Shown piece by piece: positions 51,740 to 61,811 of a stretch of DNA of 64,000 bases. Origin of the DNA: Geobacter sp. (GTDB lineage Bacteria; Desulfobacterota; Desulfuromonadia; Geobacterales; Geobacteraceae); the NCBI GenBank assembly GCA_003574885.1, contig PJFC01000003.1, positions 372,001 to 436,000 of the forward strand, read 5' to 3'. The notes beneath the pieces are model-generated. The model was not told the DNA's origin. It saw nothing but the letters and a program-made list of their open reading frames with translations, and did no database searches. Made by a program: the position numbers and the translations under genes. Within the stretch, counting starts at the first letter, position 1. Each line of letters opens with the position of its first letter.

Positions 51740-52639
51740 TTAGAGTCGAATCAGATCTTCGTGTTCTTCGTCATGGGGATTAATGTGGATCATGACATCT
51801 CCCACGTTGGGAAACCGCTCGAAAATGCGCCGCGTTACCTCGGTTGCGATATCGTGGGAGCGCTTGACCGTCATCTCCGGGTCCATGTCGAGCTTGAGGT
51901 CAACGATGAGATACTGGCCGGAGCGCCGTCCCCGTATTTCATGGACATGTTCGACCCCGGGAACCCCTTCGGCAAGGGCTCTCATGTCGGCGATAAGTTC
52001 CGCCGGGGGTTGACCGTCCATCAGGTCGTGGGCCGCAGAGAAGAAGGTTTCGAAGCCGATGTGGAAGATGAAGAAGGAAGTGAGCCCCGCCGCCAGGGGA
52101 TCCATGATGGGAATGCCGAGGTAGGCTCCACCTACGCCGACGAGGGTTGCAACAGAGGTGACAGCATCCTTGCGGTGGTCCTTGGCGATGGCGATGACCG
52201 CCGGGCTTCCCAGGCTGCCGCCGACCCGGATGGAATAGCGGCAGAGCGTCTCCTTGATGAGAACTGTCGCCAGGGCGGCAGCGACAGCGATCAGTTCCGG
52301 CTCACCATAACTGCGGTCCATGATCGTATGGACCGCCTTGTAGAGAATTCCCCCACCGGTGACAAGGATGATCAGCGCAACGACGATTGCGGAGATGCTT
52401 TCCGCCTTGCCGTGGCCGTAGGGGTGCTTTTCGTCGTATGGCTTGCGGCCGATCCTGAGCGCCATCATGGTGGCCGAAATGGCAATGAAGTCGCAGGCGC
52501 TCTCCAAACCATCAGCAAACACCGCTTCCGACCGCCCGAAATGCCCGGCCAGGAGCTTCATTACCATGAGTACGGCGTTGATCCAGAAACCGACCTTAAT
52601 GACCTGGTCGGCCCGGCTGAAGCGCTCTTCCCTCTGCAT
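51740..52639 (-). CDS. Cation diffusion facilitator (CDF) metal exporter
   Basis: 299 residues with six membrane helices and a cytoplasmic ferredoxin-like domain. The metal site motifs are AVFADGLESACDF and DHRKDAVTS; the usual HSxxD of TM2 is DGLESACD here, hinting at altered metal choice. PYDEKHPYGHGKAE and GVPGVEHVHEIRGRRSGQYL are CDF signatures. The C-terminal MIHINPHDEEHEDL is His/Glu-rich. It begins 1 bp downstream of the recJ stop and is probably cotranscribed. Confidence 0.93.
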   Translation of the reverse strand: MQREERFSRADQVIKVGFWINAVLMVMKLLAGHFGRSEAVFADGLESACDFIAISATMMALRIGRKPYDEKHPYGHGKAESISAIVVALIILVTGGGILYKAVHTIMDRSYGEPELIAVAAALATVLIKETLCRYSIRVGGSLGSPAVIAIAKDHRKDAVTSVATLVGVGGAYLGIPIMDPLAAGLTSFFIFHIGFETFFSAAHDLMDGQPPAELIADMRALAEGVPGVEHVHEIRGRRSGQYLIVDLKLDMDPEMTVKRSHDIATEVTRRIFERFPNVGDVMIHINPHDEEHEDLIRL

Positions 52640-52640
52640 C

Positions 52641-54362
52641 CTAATTCTCCGCCCCCCTGAAATCCTTCAGGCGCAATTGAAGATGTTTTTTGCCGTTCCA
52701 GGCATTCACCCCCAAAGTGAAAACCACGTCCCATCGTTCACTCGGGTTATCTCTCTCCGCCATGTTGAAGCCGATTGCGTCGAAAGTCCTGCCTGACGCC
52801 GTGAGCCGGAGTTTGAGATGGCGTTCCTTGAGGACACGCCGTTCCGCCACCATCGCCCCGCGAAGTATGAAGACCGGTTCCGGGTTACCCATGCCGAAGG
52901 GAGCAAGTGCTTCAATCTGTTCCGCAAGCTGGAGCGTAAGGTCATCCGGCCCGAGCTCGGCATCAATCGCCAGTTCGGGGAGAAGGTCTTCGGTGGAAAG
53001 GAGTCCGTCCGCAACCGACTCGAACTCGGCCACGAATTTTTCCAGAGTCGCCTCGTCGATGGAGAGGCCGGCGGCATACTTGTGACCGCCGAATTTTATG
53101 AGGTGATCGGCACAGGCATGGAGGGCATCATGGAGATGGAAGCCCGGAATGCTCCTCCCAGACCCACGTCCGTTGCCGTCCTGCATGGCAATGAGTATGG
53201 TGGGGCGGTGGAACAGATCGACAAGACGGGAGGCAACAATGCCGATTACCCCCGGATGCCAGGCTTCGGATGCCAGGACGATGCTCTTTCTCCCGCACAC
53301 TCCGGGCTCTCCCTTTACCATTGCCAGGGCATCGCGCAGTATCTGCTGCTCAAGTGCCTGCCGCTCGGTATTGCTGGCATCCAGTGCCTCCGCCATAACC
53401 TGGGCCCGTTGCCGCTCACTGCAAAGGAGAAGATCGACACCGAGAGCGGCGTCCTCTAACCGGCCTGCCGCATTGAGGCGCGGCGCAAGACGGAATCCGA
53501 CCGTACCGGAGGATACCGCTCCGTCAACCCCCGAAACGGCTTTCAACGCCTGAATGCCGGATCGGGGCGAAGAGGTAAGTTCCCGCAGCCCGTAGGAAGC
53601 GAGTATGCGGTTCTCATCGGTCAGCTGTACGACGTCAGCAATGGTACCAAGGGCAACCAGGTCAAGATATTCGCGCAGGTTCGGTTCAGGCCGGCGATCA
53701 AAATAGCCGGCATCGCGCAGCCGGCTTCTGATGGCGATGAGGAGGTTGAAGGCAACGCCAACACCGGCAAGATTTTTGAAGGGGAACGGGCATCCCGGCT
53801 GGTGAGGATTGATGACAGCATGCGCCGCAGGTATCTTCTCCCCCGGCGTATGGTGGTCGGTAATGATGAGATCGACACCCATCTGCCGGCACAAGTCAGC
53901 CTCGGCAACTGCCGTTATGCCGCAGTCGACGCTGACAATGACCCTCGCCCCCTGTTCGGCCACGCCGGCGATCCCTTCGGCGGAAAGACCGTAGCCATCC
54001 TCCAGTCGCAGGGGAATATGGTAAAAGACCGTCACTCCGAGAGCCCGGAAAAAACTGACGAGCAGCGCAACCGCGGTTATCCCGTCCACGTCGTAATCGC
54101 CGTAGATGCAGATCGTCTCACCGCCGTCCACCGCTGTGGCCAGCCTGGCGACGGCCGTCTCCATACCGCGCAGGAGGAAAGGATCGTGGAGATCGGCCAG
54201 ACCCCCTCCCAGGAAACGGCGGGCTGCATCCGTTTCAACAATGCCGCGATTGACCAGGAGTCGTGCGACGAGGGGGTTAACAGCACATTCGCGAACCAGT
54301 TGTTCGACATGTGACTGCTCTGATCCCTTTATTTTCCAGCGCCGGGCGGTAACCGGTTCCAC
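52641..54362 (-). CDS. recJ: Single-stranded-DNA-specific exonuclease RecJ
   Basis: 573 residues. A DHH-family 5'-3' exonuclease in repair and recombination. Motifs: CIYGDYDVDGITAVALLVSF, HIPLRLEDGYGLS, VSVDCGITAVAEAD, LIITDHHTPGE and the DHHA1-like FKFGGHKYAAGLSI-type segment (LIKFGGHKYAAGLSI). The start is GTG 54362, 5 bp after CAGGAG. It is preceded by an intrinsic terminator, so it may have its own weak promoter. Confidence 0.95.
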   Translation of the reverse strand: MEPVTARRWKIKGSEQSHVEQLVRECAVNPLVARLLVNRGIVETDAARRFLGGGLADLHDPFLLRGMETAVARLATAVDGGETICIYGDYDVDGITAVALLVSFFRALGVTVFYHIPLRLEDGYGLSAEGIAGVAEQGARVIVSVDCGITAVAEADLCRQMGVDLIITDHHTPGEKIPAAHAVINPHQPGCPFPFKNLAGVGVAFNLLIAIRSRLRDAGYFDRRPEPNLREYLDLVALGTIADVVQLTDENRILASYGLRELTSSPRSGIQALKAVSGVDGAVSSGTVGFRLAPRLNAAGRLEDAALGVDLLLCSERQRAQVMAEALDASNTERQALEQQILRDALAMVKGEPGVCGRKSIVLASEAWHPGVIGIVASRLVDLFHRPTILIAMQDGNGRGSGRSIPGFHLHDALHACADHLIKFGGHKYAAGLSIDEATLEKFVAEFESVADGLLSTEDLLPELAIDAELGPDDLTLQLAEQIEALAPFGMGNPEPVFILRGAMVAERRVLKERHLKLRLTASGRTFDAIGFNMAERDNPSERWDVVFTLGVNAWNGKKHLQLRLKDFRGAEN

Positions 54363-54383
54363 AGATGCTCCTGCTTTATCCTG

Positions 54384-54412
54384 AAAAAAAAACCCCGCCT
54401 GAAAGCGGGGTC
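54384..54412 (-). terminator. Rho-independent terminator after the TPR gene
   Basis: The minus strand reads ACCCCGC-TTTCAG-GCGGGGT and then nine T residues. It lies between the TPR gene and recJ. Confidence 0.9.
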
Positions 54413-54421
54413 ATGTATTTC

Positions 54422-54985
54422 CTATTTCCCCGAAGACGGGGACTTTAGCTGTTTCATCATCCCCTTGATCTGCTGAGCGGTCGGGCTGGTGGAGTCCAGC
54501 TTCAGATAGCGGTCCCAAGCTTCAGCGGCCTTTGCCGGCTGCTTCAGGTCCTGGGCATAGACCACCCCGAGATTATAGAGGCTCTGCAGATGGTTCGGAT
54601 CGAGTTTCTGTGCCTTCTCGAAGTTGGCAATGGCCTTATCGAACCACCCCATCTTACGGTACATGACTCCCTGATCGGTAAGGACATTTGTGTTGTTCGG
54701 ATCGAGTTCCAACGCCTTCCCGTAAGCATTGATCGCCTTCTGGGTCTGGTCGGTATCAAAATAGTCGTTGCCGAGCTGGATCCATGCCTGGGTGTTGTTC
54801 GGCTCCTTCGCCACGATCTTTTCCACCTCGGCGATCCGCTGCTGATAGTCGGCAGGCGCACCTCCACCCATGGGAACTCCGCCACCGACCTGCGCCGAAT
54901 CTTTCTTACCCCCAAAGAAGAGTACTCCCAGCAACAGTCCGGCGATCAAAGCAATTACTGCAACGAGAATCTGCTCTTTTTTCAC
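54422..54985 (-). CDS. TPR-repeat membrane-anchored protein
   Basis: 187 residues. An N-terminal membrane anchor (QILVAVIALIAGLLLGVLFF) is followed by a Gly-rich linker. Three to four TPR repeats follow: AWIQLGNDYFDTDQTQKAIN, AYGKALELDPNNTNVLTDQG, VMYRKMGWFDKAIANFEKAQ and LYNLGVVYAQDLKQPAKAAE. A scaffold role at the membrane is inferred; it follows secF by 14 bp and could assist the translocon. Confidence 0.88.
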   Translation of the reverse strand: MKKEQILVAVIALIAGLLLGVLFFGGKKDSAQVGGGVPMGGGAPADYQQRIAEVEKIVAKEPNNTQAWIQLGNDYFDTDQTQKAINAYGKALELDPNNTNVLTDQGVMYRKMGWFDKAIANFEKAQKLDPNHLQSLYNLGVVYAQDLKQPAKAAEAWDRYLKLDSTSPTAQQIKGMMKQLKSPSSGK

Positions 54986-54999
54986 AAGGCCCCCTTCTC

Positions 55000-55917
55000 T
55001 TACGGTTTAACCTGAGCGGCATTGACAGCACGCTCTTCCCACAGTGCGACGATCGGGCTGGCGACAAAAATGGATGAATAGGTCCCGACCAAAACGCCGA
55101 CGACGAGGGCAAAGGCAAAGTCGTGGATCACCTCGCCACCGAAGAGGAACAGCGACATGGAAGCGAGGAACGTGGTCAGGGAGGTGATGATGGTCCGGGA
55201 AAGGACCTCGTTGATGCTCCTGTTGAAAACGGTCTGCATCGACTCCTTCAGGTTCTTATGGAGATTTTCCCGTATCCGGTCAAAGACAACCACCGTGTCA
55301 GTGAGGGAATAGCCGGCGATGGTCAGTACGGCAGTGATGAACAGGAGGTTGACCTCCTTGTTCAGAAGAAGGAATACCGCGAACATGGCCAGGACGTCGT
55401 GGAGTGTTGCCAGCGTAGCGCCGATGCCAAATTTGAAATCGAAACGCCAGGCGATGTAGATAATAATCCCGAGCAGGGATATGGCCACGGCAACAAGGGT
55501 ATCCTTCCGGAGTTTGTCTCCGATGGAGGGGCCGATTTCCGTGGAGCTCTCCACCTCGAATTTGTTTCCCGGCATCTCCTTCGTAAAGACATCGACGATG
55601 GTATCGGCTGCCTTGCCGGTGGCCAGGGTGGTCTTCCCAATCTTGATGAGCAGCTTGTTCCCATCCGTGATCTCCTGAAGGTTTGCCTCTGAAAGGTTAT
55701 GCTTCGCAAGGGCAGCCCGTGCCTGCGTGATGCTGACCGGCTGGCTGAACTTGAGCTGGACCGACGTACCGCCGGAGAAGTCGATCCCCATGTTGGCGGC
55801 ACCGCGACCGATCTGGACCACGCCGATGAGGCCGACGATGGCAATAATACCTGAAATCACGAAGGAAATTTTCTTCATTCCCATGAAATCTATTTTTGTT
55901 TTACCGATGAGTTCCAT
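55000..55917 (-). CDS. secF: Protein translocase subunit SecF
   Basis: 305 residues with six membrane helices. It uses proton motive force with SecD to finish secretion. GIDFSGGTSVQLKFSQPVSI is the P1 start; ISLLGIIIYIAWRFDFKFGI, AGYSLTDTVVVFDRIRENLH and SINEVLSRTIITSLTTFLA are the RND-like core. It lies 9 bp after secD. Confidence 0.96.
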   Translation of the reverse strand: MELIGKTKIDFMGMKKISFVISGIIAIVGLIGVVQIGRGAANMGIDFSGGTSVQLKFSQPVSITQARAALAKHNLSEANLQEITDGNKLLIKIGKTTLATGKAADTIVDVFTKEMPGNKFEVESSTEIGPSIGDKLRKDTLVAVAISLLGIIIYIAWRFDFKFGIGATLATLHDVLAMFAVFLLLNKEVNLLFITAVLTIAGYSLTDTVVVFDRIRENLHKNLKESMQTVFNRSINEVLSRTIITSLTTFLASMSLFLFGGEVIHDFAFALVVGVLVGTYSSIFVASPIVALWEERAVNAAQVKP

Positions 55918-55926
55918 GAATGCCCC

Positions 55927-57528
55927 CTATATGCTCAGTTTCTTCACGTGCACGCGGCTCAGGAAGAAGTCAAACACCACCCTGGTCGCAAGCAGCGATG
56001 TGAAGAGATTGATGATGATACCGAGGCTGAGGGAAACCGCGAATCCCTTAACAGGCCCGGTACCGAACTGGAACAGGACCGCCGCCGTGATGAGCGTGGT
56101 AACGTGGGAGTCCATGATGGTAAGGAACGCCTTGTCGTACCCCGCATCGACTCCAGCAGCCGGCGTCTTGCCAAGCCGAAGTTCCTCGCGAATCCGTTCG
56201 AAGATGAGGACGTTGGAGTCAACGGACATCCCGATAAGGAGGACGATAGCGGCGATGCCGGGAAGAGTGAGGGTCGCCCCGAGGGCCGCAAGTGAACCCA
56301 TGAGGAAGATGATGTTGAGGACCATCCCGAAGTTGGCGACGAGACCGGCCAGCTTGTAATAGATGGCCATGAAGACAACAACGAGAAGGACCCCGACAAG
56401 ACCGGCCATGAGACCTTTATGGATAGAGTCCTGCCCAAGGGATGGGCCGACTGTAACGTTCTGGATGATATGGACCGGCGCAGGGAGCGAACCGGCCCGC
56501 AGAACGATGGAGAGGTCCGCAGCTTCCTTCTCGGTAAATGAGCCGGAGATCTGGGCGCTGCCGCCGGAAATGCGCTCCCGGATGACCGGTGCGGAATAGA
56601 CGCTGTTGTCGAGGACAATGGCGAAGCGTTTACCCACATTGGCAGCGGTAACCTGGTCGAACAGCCTGGCACCGGTGGAATTAAAATCAATCGCCACATA
56701 GGGCTGGTTGAACTGGGAATCTATCCGCACCTGGGCGTCGGTCAGGAGATCGCCGGTAATCATCGCCTTTCTCTTTACCACGAGCGGGATTTCGGTAACA
56801 GCTCCGGTGGTCGGATCGGTCCTCTTCTCGACAAGAAGTTCATCGTCCTCGGGAATGGTCCCGGGGGTGGCGGTAGCCGCATTGATATTCTCGTCCACCA
56901 GCTTGAACTCAAGGCGCGCAGTCCGGCCGATCAGCTCGATGGCCCGTTTCGGGTCCTTGATGCCGGGAAGCTGAACCACTATATGATTGATCCCCTCCTG
57001 CTGAATGACCGGCTCCGAAACGCCAAACTGGTCAATCCTGTTGCGTATGGTCTCCAGGGCCTGCTGAACAGATTTGTCCCGGCGGTCCTGGGCGACCTTC
57101 TCGCTCATCCGGAGCGACATATTGACATAACCGCCTTCGTCGAAAGTCGGCAGCTGTTCCATTTCGGGATACTTCTTCTTGATCAACTGCTGGGCATTGT
57201 CGGCCGTTGCCTTGTCGTAAAGGACGAGTTGCACCTTGTCTGACCCGACCCGGCTGATATGTTTGTAGCGGAGATTCTGGGCGGTGAGTGAATCTTCCAG
57301 ATCGGTGGCGATGATGTCAAGGGTCCCTTCGACCGCCTTCTGGGTTTCAACCTCCATCACCAGATGAGTCCCCCCCTGCAGGTCAAGCCCGAGATGGATC
57401 TTGTCCTTGGGGAGATACCCCTGCCACCAGGAAGGGAGGCTGCTGACCAGAGTCGGGGTCAGATAGAGAAACGACAAGAGCAGAAAAACCAGAATCAAGC
57501 TGACGCGCCAAGTTAAGCCCTTGGACAT
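55927..57528 (-). CDS. secD: Protein translocase subunit SecD
   Basis: 533 residues. LGLDLQGGTHLVMEVETQKA starts the periplasmic head; FSGTFTEKEAADLSIVLRAG-type segment (ISGSFTEKEAADLSIVLRAG), LPAPVHIIQNVTVGPSLGQD and the helices with GIAAIVLLIGMSVDSNVLIF, ERIREELRLGK are diagnostic. ATG 57528 follows AAAGGAG by 8 bp. Part of yajC-secD-secF. The 130-bp gap to yajC contains GGGGCTTGCCCC, a short palindrome. Confidence 0.96.
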   Translation of the reverse strand: MSKGLTWRVSLILVFLLLSFLYLTPTLVSSLPSWWQGYLPKDKIHLGLDLQGGTHLVMEVETQKAVEGTLDIIATDLEDSLTAQNLRYKHISRVGSDKVQLVLYDKATADNAQQLIKKKYPEMEQLPTFDEGGYVNMSLRMSEKVAQDRRDKSVQQALETIRNRIDQFGVSEPVIQQEGINHIVVQLPGIKDPKRAIELIGRTARLEFKLVDENINAATATPGTIPEDDELLVEKRTDPTTGAVTEIPLVVKRKAMITGDLLTDAQVRIDSQFNQPYVAIDFNSTGARLFDQVTAANVGKRFAIVLDNSVYSAPVIRERISGGSAQISGSFTEKEAADLSIVLRAGSLPAPVHIIQNVTVGPSLGQDSIHKGLMAGLVGVLLVVVFMAIYYKLAGLVANFGMVLNIIFLMGSLAALGATLTLPGIAAIVLLIGMSVDSNVLIFERIREELRLGKTPAAGVDAGYDKAFLTIMDSHVTTLITAAVLFQFGTGPVKGFAVSLSLGIIINLFTSLLATRVVFDFFLSRVHVKKLSI

Positions 57529-57658
57529 GGGGGTTGCTCCTTTCGGCATGGCATAACCGGCTCATTGCCGGACCGCCTGGAATGACGATGTTTATACGTG
57601 CTGGACAAGCTTTGTGAACGCCCTGGAGGGACAGGCACGGGGCTTGCCCCTGCGAGCA

Positions 57659-57973
57659 CTACTTGGTTACGCTGGCGATGTGCCCTTTGTTGACCTTGAT
57701 ATTGACGCCGGTGGCCACTTCAAGGGTAACCACCGACTCATCGATGGCAGTGACTTTCCCGTGCACGCCGCCGGCCGTCACCACCGCATCCCCTTTTTTC
57801 AGGGCGTCGAGAAGTGCCCGGTGCTCCTTCGCCTTTTTCTGCTGGGGACGTATGAGCAGAAAGTAGAAGATACCGAACATAAACACCAACGGTACCAGGT
57901 TCATGAGCGCCGACTGCCCGCCCCCTGCAGCTCCGCCCGGTGGTGTACCCATAGCAAATGCCAGACCTAACAT
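57659..57973 (-). CDS. yajC: Preprotein translocase subunit YajC
   Basis: 104 residues. One membrane helix (LVPLVFMFGIFYFLLI), then RPQQKKAKEHRALLDALKKG and DAVVTAGGVHGKVTAIDESV, the YajC pattern. Holds the SecDF complex together. Gene order tgt-yajC-secD-secF is conserved in many bacteria. Confidence 0.95.
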   Translation of the reverse strand: MLGLAFAMGTPPGGAAGGGQSALMNLVPLVFMFGIFYFLLIRPQQKKAKEHRALLDALKKGDAVVTAGGVHGKVTAIDESVVTLEVATGVNIKVNKGHIASVTK

Positions 57974-58048
57974 AGTTTAAACCTCCGAAGTAATTTTGGG
58001 ACCTGGAACTGGAACCAGGAACCCGTAAAGGACTTGACTAATCACCAG

Positions 58049-59240
<1,192 letters not shown>

Positions 59241-59244
59241 GCTT

Positions 59245-60276
59245 TCACCATATCATCATTGCGTCGCCGTAGCTGTAAAACCTGAACTGCCGCCGCACCG
59301 CTTCCCCGTAAGCTTCAAGCAGCAGGTCCTTACCGGCAAAGGCGCTTACCAGCATGAGCAGGGTCGATTTCGGCAGATGAAAATTGGTAATCAGTGCATC
59401 AATGACTTTGAAATTGTAGCCGGGACGGATAAAGATATCCGCCTCCCCCGCTCCGGCTGTTACGGTCCCGTCATCACCGGCAGCATGCTCCAGCGCACGG
59501 GTGGTAGTAGTGCCGAGAGCCACTACCCGCCCCCCGTCCCGTTTACGTTGGGAAATGGCCAGCGCGGTCTTCTCCGGGATAATGTATTCTTCCCGATGCA
59601 TCCGGTGATCGTCCAGGTTCTCAACCCGTATCGGCATGAAGGTGCCAAGCCCCACGTGGAGGGTTACGGTCGCAATTTCAACCCCGTCTGCCGCCAGGGC
59701 GGCAAAAAGTTCGGGAGTCATGTGCAGACCGGCAGTGGGTGCGGCAACGGCCCCCTTTGCCCGGGCAAATACTGTCTGGTAACGTTCCCGGTCATGCTCT
59801 TCCGCTGCTCGCCGGATGTACGGGGGGAGGGGCATACTGCCGTTCCGCTCCAACCAGGGGGAGAAATCCTCGACAGGAGCGAAGGCAACCTGCCAGATGT
59901 CACCCTCTCCACGGCTTTCGACCCGGGCGGTCATCCCCTCCGCCAGGAGAAGCACCGTTCCCGGTTTCGGCGATTTGGAAGCCCGGATCAGGCAGTGCCA
60001 CAGCTCTCTGTCTCCCGGCACTCTCCGGACAAGAAAAACTTCTACTCGCCCGCCACTCTCCTTACAACCGAGAAGCCTTGCCGGTATCACCCGCGTGTCG
60101 TTCACCACCAGCAAGTCGCCAGGGCGGAACAGACCTTGGATTTCGGAGAAGACCGTTTCGCCGATCTTCCCCGTGGTACGGTCCAGGGTCATCAGCCGGG
60201 CTGCATCCCTTCTTGCTGCGGGAACCTGCGCAATCAGTTCGGAGGGAAGGTGAAAATCGAATTCTTCCAGGTCCAT
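59245..60276 (-). CDS. queA: S-adenosylmethionine:tRNA ribosyltransferase-isomerase
   Basis: 343 residues. It forms epoxyqueuosine from preQ1-tRNA. N-terminus [73 protein letters not shown] and [19 protein letters not shown] are diagnostic. It lies 3 bp after the SpoIID-like gene and 86 bp before tgt. Confidence 0.96.
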   Translation of the reverse strand: MDLEEFDFHLPSELIAQVPAARRDAARLMTLDRTTGKIGETVFSEIQGLFRPGDLLVVNDTRVIPARLLGCKESGGRVEVFLVRRVPGDRELWHCLIRASKSPKPGTVLLLAEGMTARVESRGEGDIWQVAFAPVEDFSPWLERNGSMPLPPYIRRAAEEHDRERYQTVFARAKGAVAAPTAGLHMTPELFAALAADGVEIATVTLHVGLGTFMPIRVENLDDHRMHREEYIIPEKTALAISQRKRDGGRVVALGTTTTRALEHAAGDDGTVTAGAGEADIFIRPGYNFKVIDALITNFHLPKSTLLMLVSAFAGKDLLLEAYGEAVRRQFRFYSYGDAMMIW

Positions 60277-60279
60277 TGC

Positions 60280-61401
60280 TCAGTCGCCGTTATTCTTCAC
60301 CAGCTGCGTGCCGGGATAGTAATAACTCAGTATCTCCCGGTAGTCGAATCCGTCGCTCGCCCGCTGCTTGGCTCCCCACTGGCAGAGCCCCACACCGTGA
60401 CCGTAACCGGCACCGGCAAAAACGGCGTTGTCACCGACAACCCTCACCTCGAAGTTTGTACTCCGGATGACCGTAGAACCGACGGCCATCCGGAACTTTG
60501 GCGCAGGCAACGTTTGGCGGCCATTTGCCGTGACGAGCACCAGATCGGTCAGCCGGCCACTTGCATTGCGCCGGCCGGGCCGGATATCTTTGAGACCGGC
60601 AACCTTGTAGCCACTGTTCCTGAGTTGAGATTCGATCCGTCCGAGCGTCAGGGTCTGTTCCCATTTCACCGACGGTGCCGACTGACAGTACTTGCAGTCC
60701 ACTCCCTTGAGGTAAGGGATGGGAGAACCCCAGACGTTTTCAGCCGCCTCCGTATGGCCGCCACAGTTGGAATGATAGAAAGCCTGGATGACCCTGCCGT
60801 CATAGGTCAGAACTTCACCGGCAGTTTCCTGTACACCGCGGGCAGCCCGGCTGTCTTCGATATCGCACCCGTCATACACCTGATCAAGAACGCTCGATTC
60901 AAGATGATAGAGGGCATTTTTCCGGGTTTCGCGCTGGTAGACTGCATAGGAACGGGCAATCACCGCCTGGGCCTTGATTGCCTCCATCGGCCACTGGGAC
61001 GAAATCTCGCAGTTGATGAGACCTACAAGGTAATCATCGAGAGGAAGTTCGTTGACAACCAGCAGCCCTTTGTCAGAAGGGGTGATTTCAATGGTTCCCC
61101 TGTACCCCTTCCCATTGACAATAAGCACGGCGGGTGCAGAGGCAACCAGCTTGCGGACCGTTCTCCCGTTTACCGACACCCCGTTCATGACTCTTTTCAA
61201 CTGCACCGGGAGGCTCAACCGGAGGGGCTCGACGTCATCGGCTATAGCAAGGACACCGGTGCCATCCAGCCGGATCGTCTCGCTCCCCTTCTGCAACGCC
61301 ACCCGAATGGTATCGGCCTGGAGCGGTGCCGCCGCCCCGGTCTCACCGAAAATAAAACAGAGGCAAAAGAGTATGGTAAAAAATAGTTTCAAGTAGTACA
61401 A
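60280..61401 (-). CDS. SpoIID/LytB-domain protein
   Basis: 373 residues with a signal peptide (LFFTILFCLCFIFGETGAAA). The SpoIID core is clear: GTIEITPSDKGLLVVNELPL, DDYLVGLINCEISSQWPMEA (catalytic Glu), IKAQAVIARSYAVY, AFYHSNCGGHTEAAENVWG and GYGHGVGLCQWGAKQRASDG. SpoIID enzymes cleave denuded peptidoglycan glycans. In Gram-negative bacteria the role is less clear. First gene before queA. The upstream gap 61402-61811 holds no convincing gene; a GCCGGGGGTTAGCCCCGGC hairpin is seen there. Confidence 0.92.
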   Translation of the reverse strand: MYYLKLFFTILFCLCFIFGETGAAAPLQADTIRVALQKGSETIRLDGTGVLAIADDVEPLRLSLPVQLKRVMNGVSVNGRTVRKLVASAPAVLIVNGKGYRGTIEITPSDKGLLVVNELPLDDYLVGLINCEISSQWPMEAIKAQAVIARSYAVYQRETRKNALYHLESSVLDQVYDGCDIEDSRAARGVQETAGEVLTYDGRVIQAFYHSNCGGHTEAAENVWGSPIPYLKGVDCKYCQSAPSVKWEQTLTLGRIESQLRNSGYKVAGLKDIRPGRRNASGRLTDLVLVTANGRQTLPAPKFRMAVGSTVIRSTNFEVRVVGDNAVFAGAGYGHGVGLCQWGAKQRASDGFDYREILSYYYPGTQLVKNNGD

Positions 61402-61811
61402 TCCTTTACACTAAACTTGCCGATAGAATCACAATTCATGGCGTAAAGTCAACGATTTTGTCTCGTTGTCCCGCTTCAGGGAATACCCTGTGACACCAGG
61501 TAACTTGGCAAGCCAATTGCATTTACCAAAGCTGTTAGTTGCCACATACAGTTAGGAAGAGAAGTATTTATGAATGCTGACCATCTTTTCAGTCAAATGA
61601 CGTAAATCGATTCTTCAGGGCATGACCGGTGGGAAATGGCTTCCTGCCGGGGGTTAGCCCCGGCAACGCACTCGACAGATAACACAGGCTTCATTAATCC
61701 TGAAATATTAACCAGTAATAAACAATATCCCCTAATCGCGATTTAGCTTGATATCCCCGGTGATATAGAGTAGGGAAAAGTTATCGGGGTATTTTCTCAA
61801 GAGCGGATTAC

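Noticed and set aside
61402-61811. Small gene or RNA before the HD-GYP sensor
   Set aside because: Only an 11-codon frame and one GC hairpin are present; nothing supports a gene.
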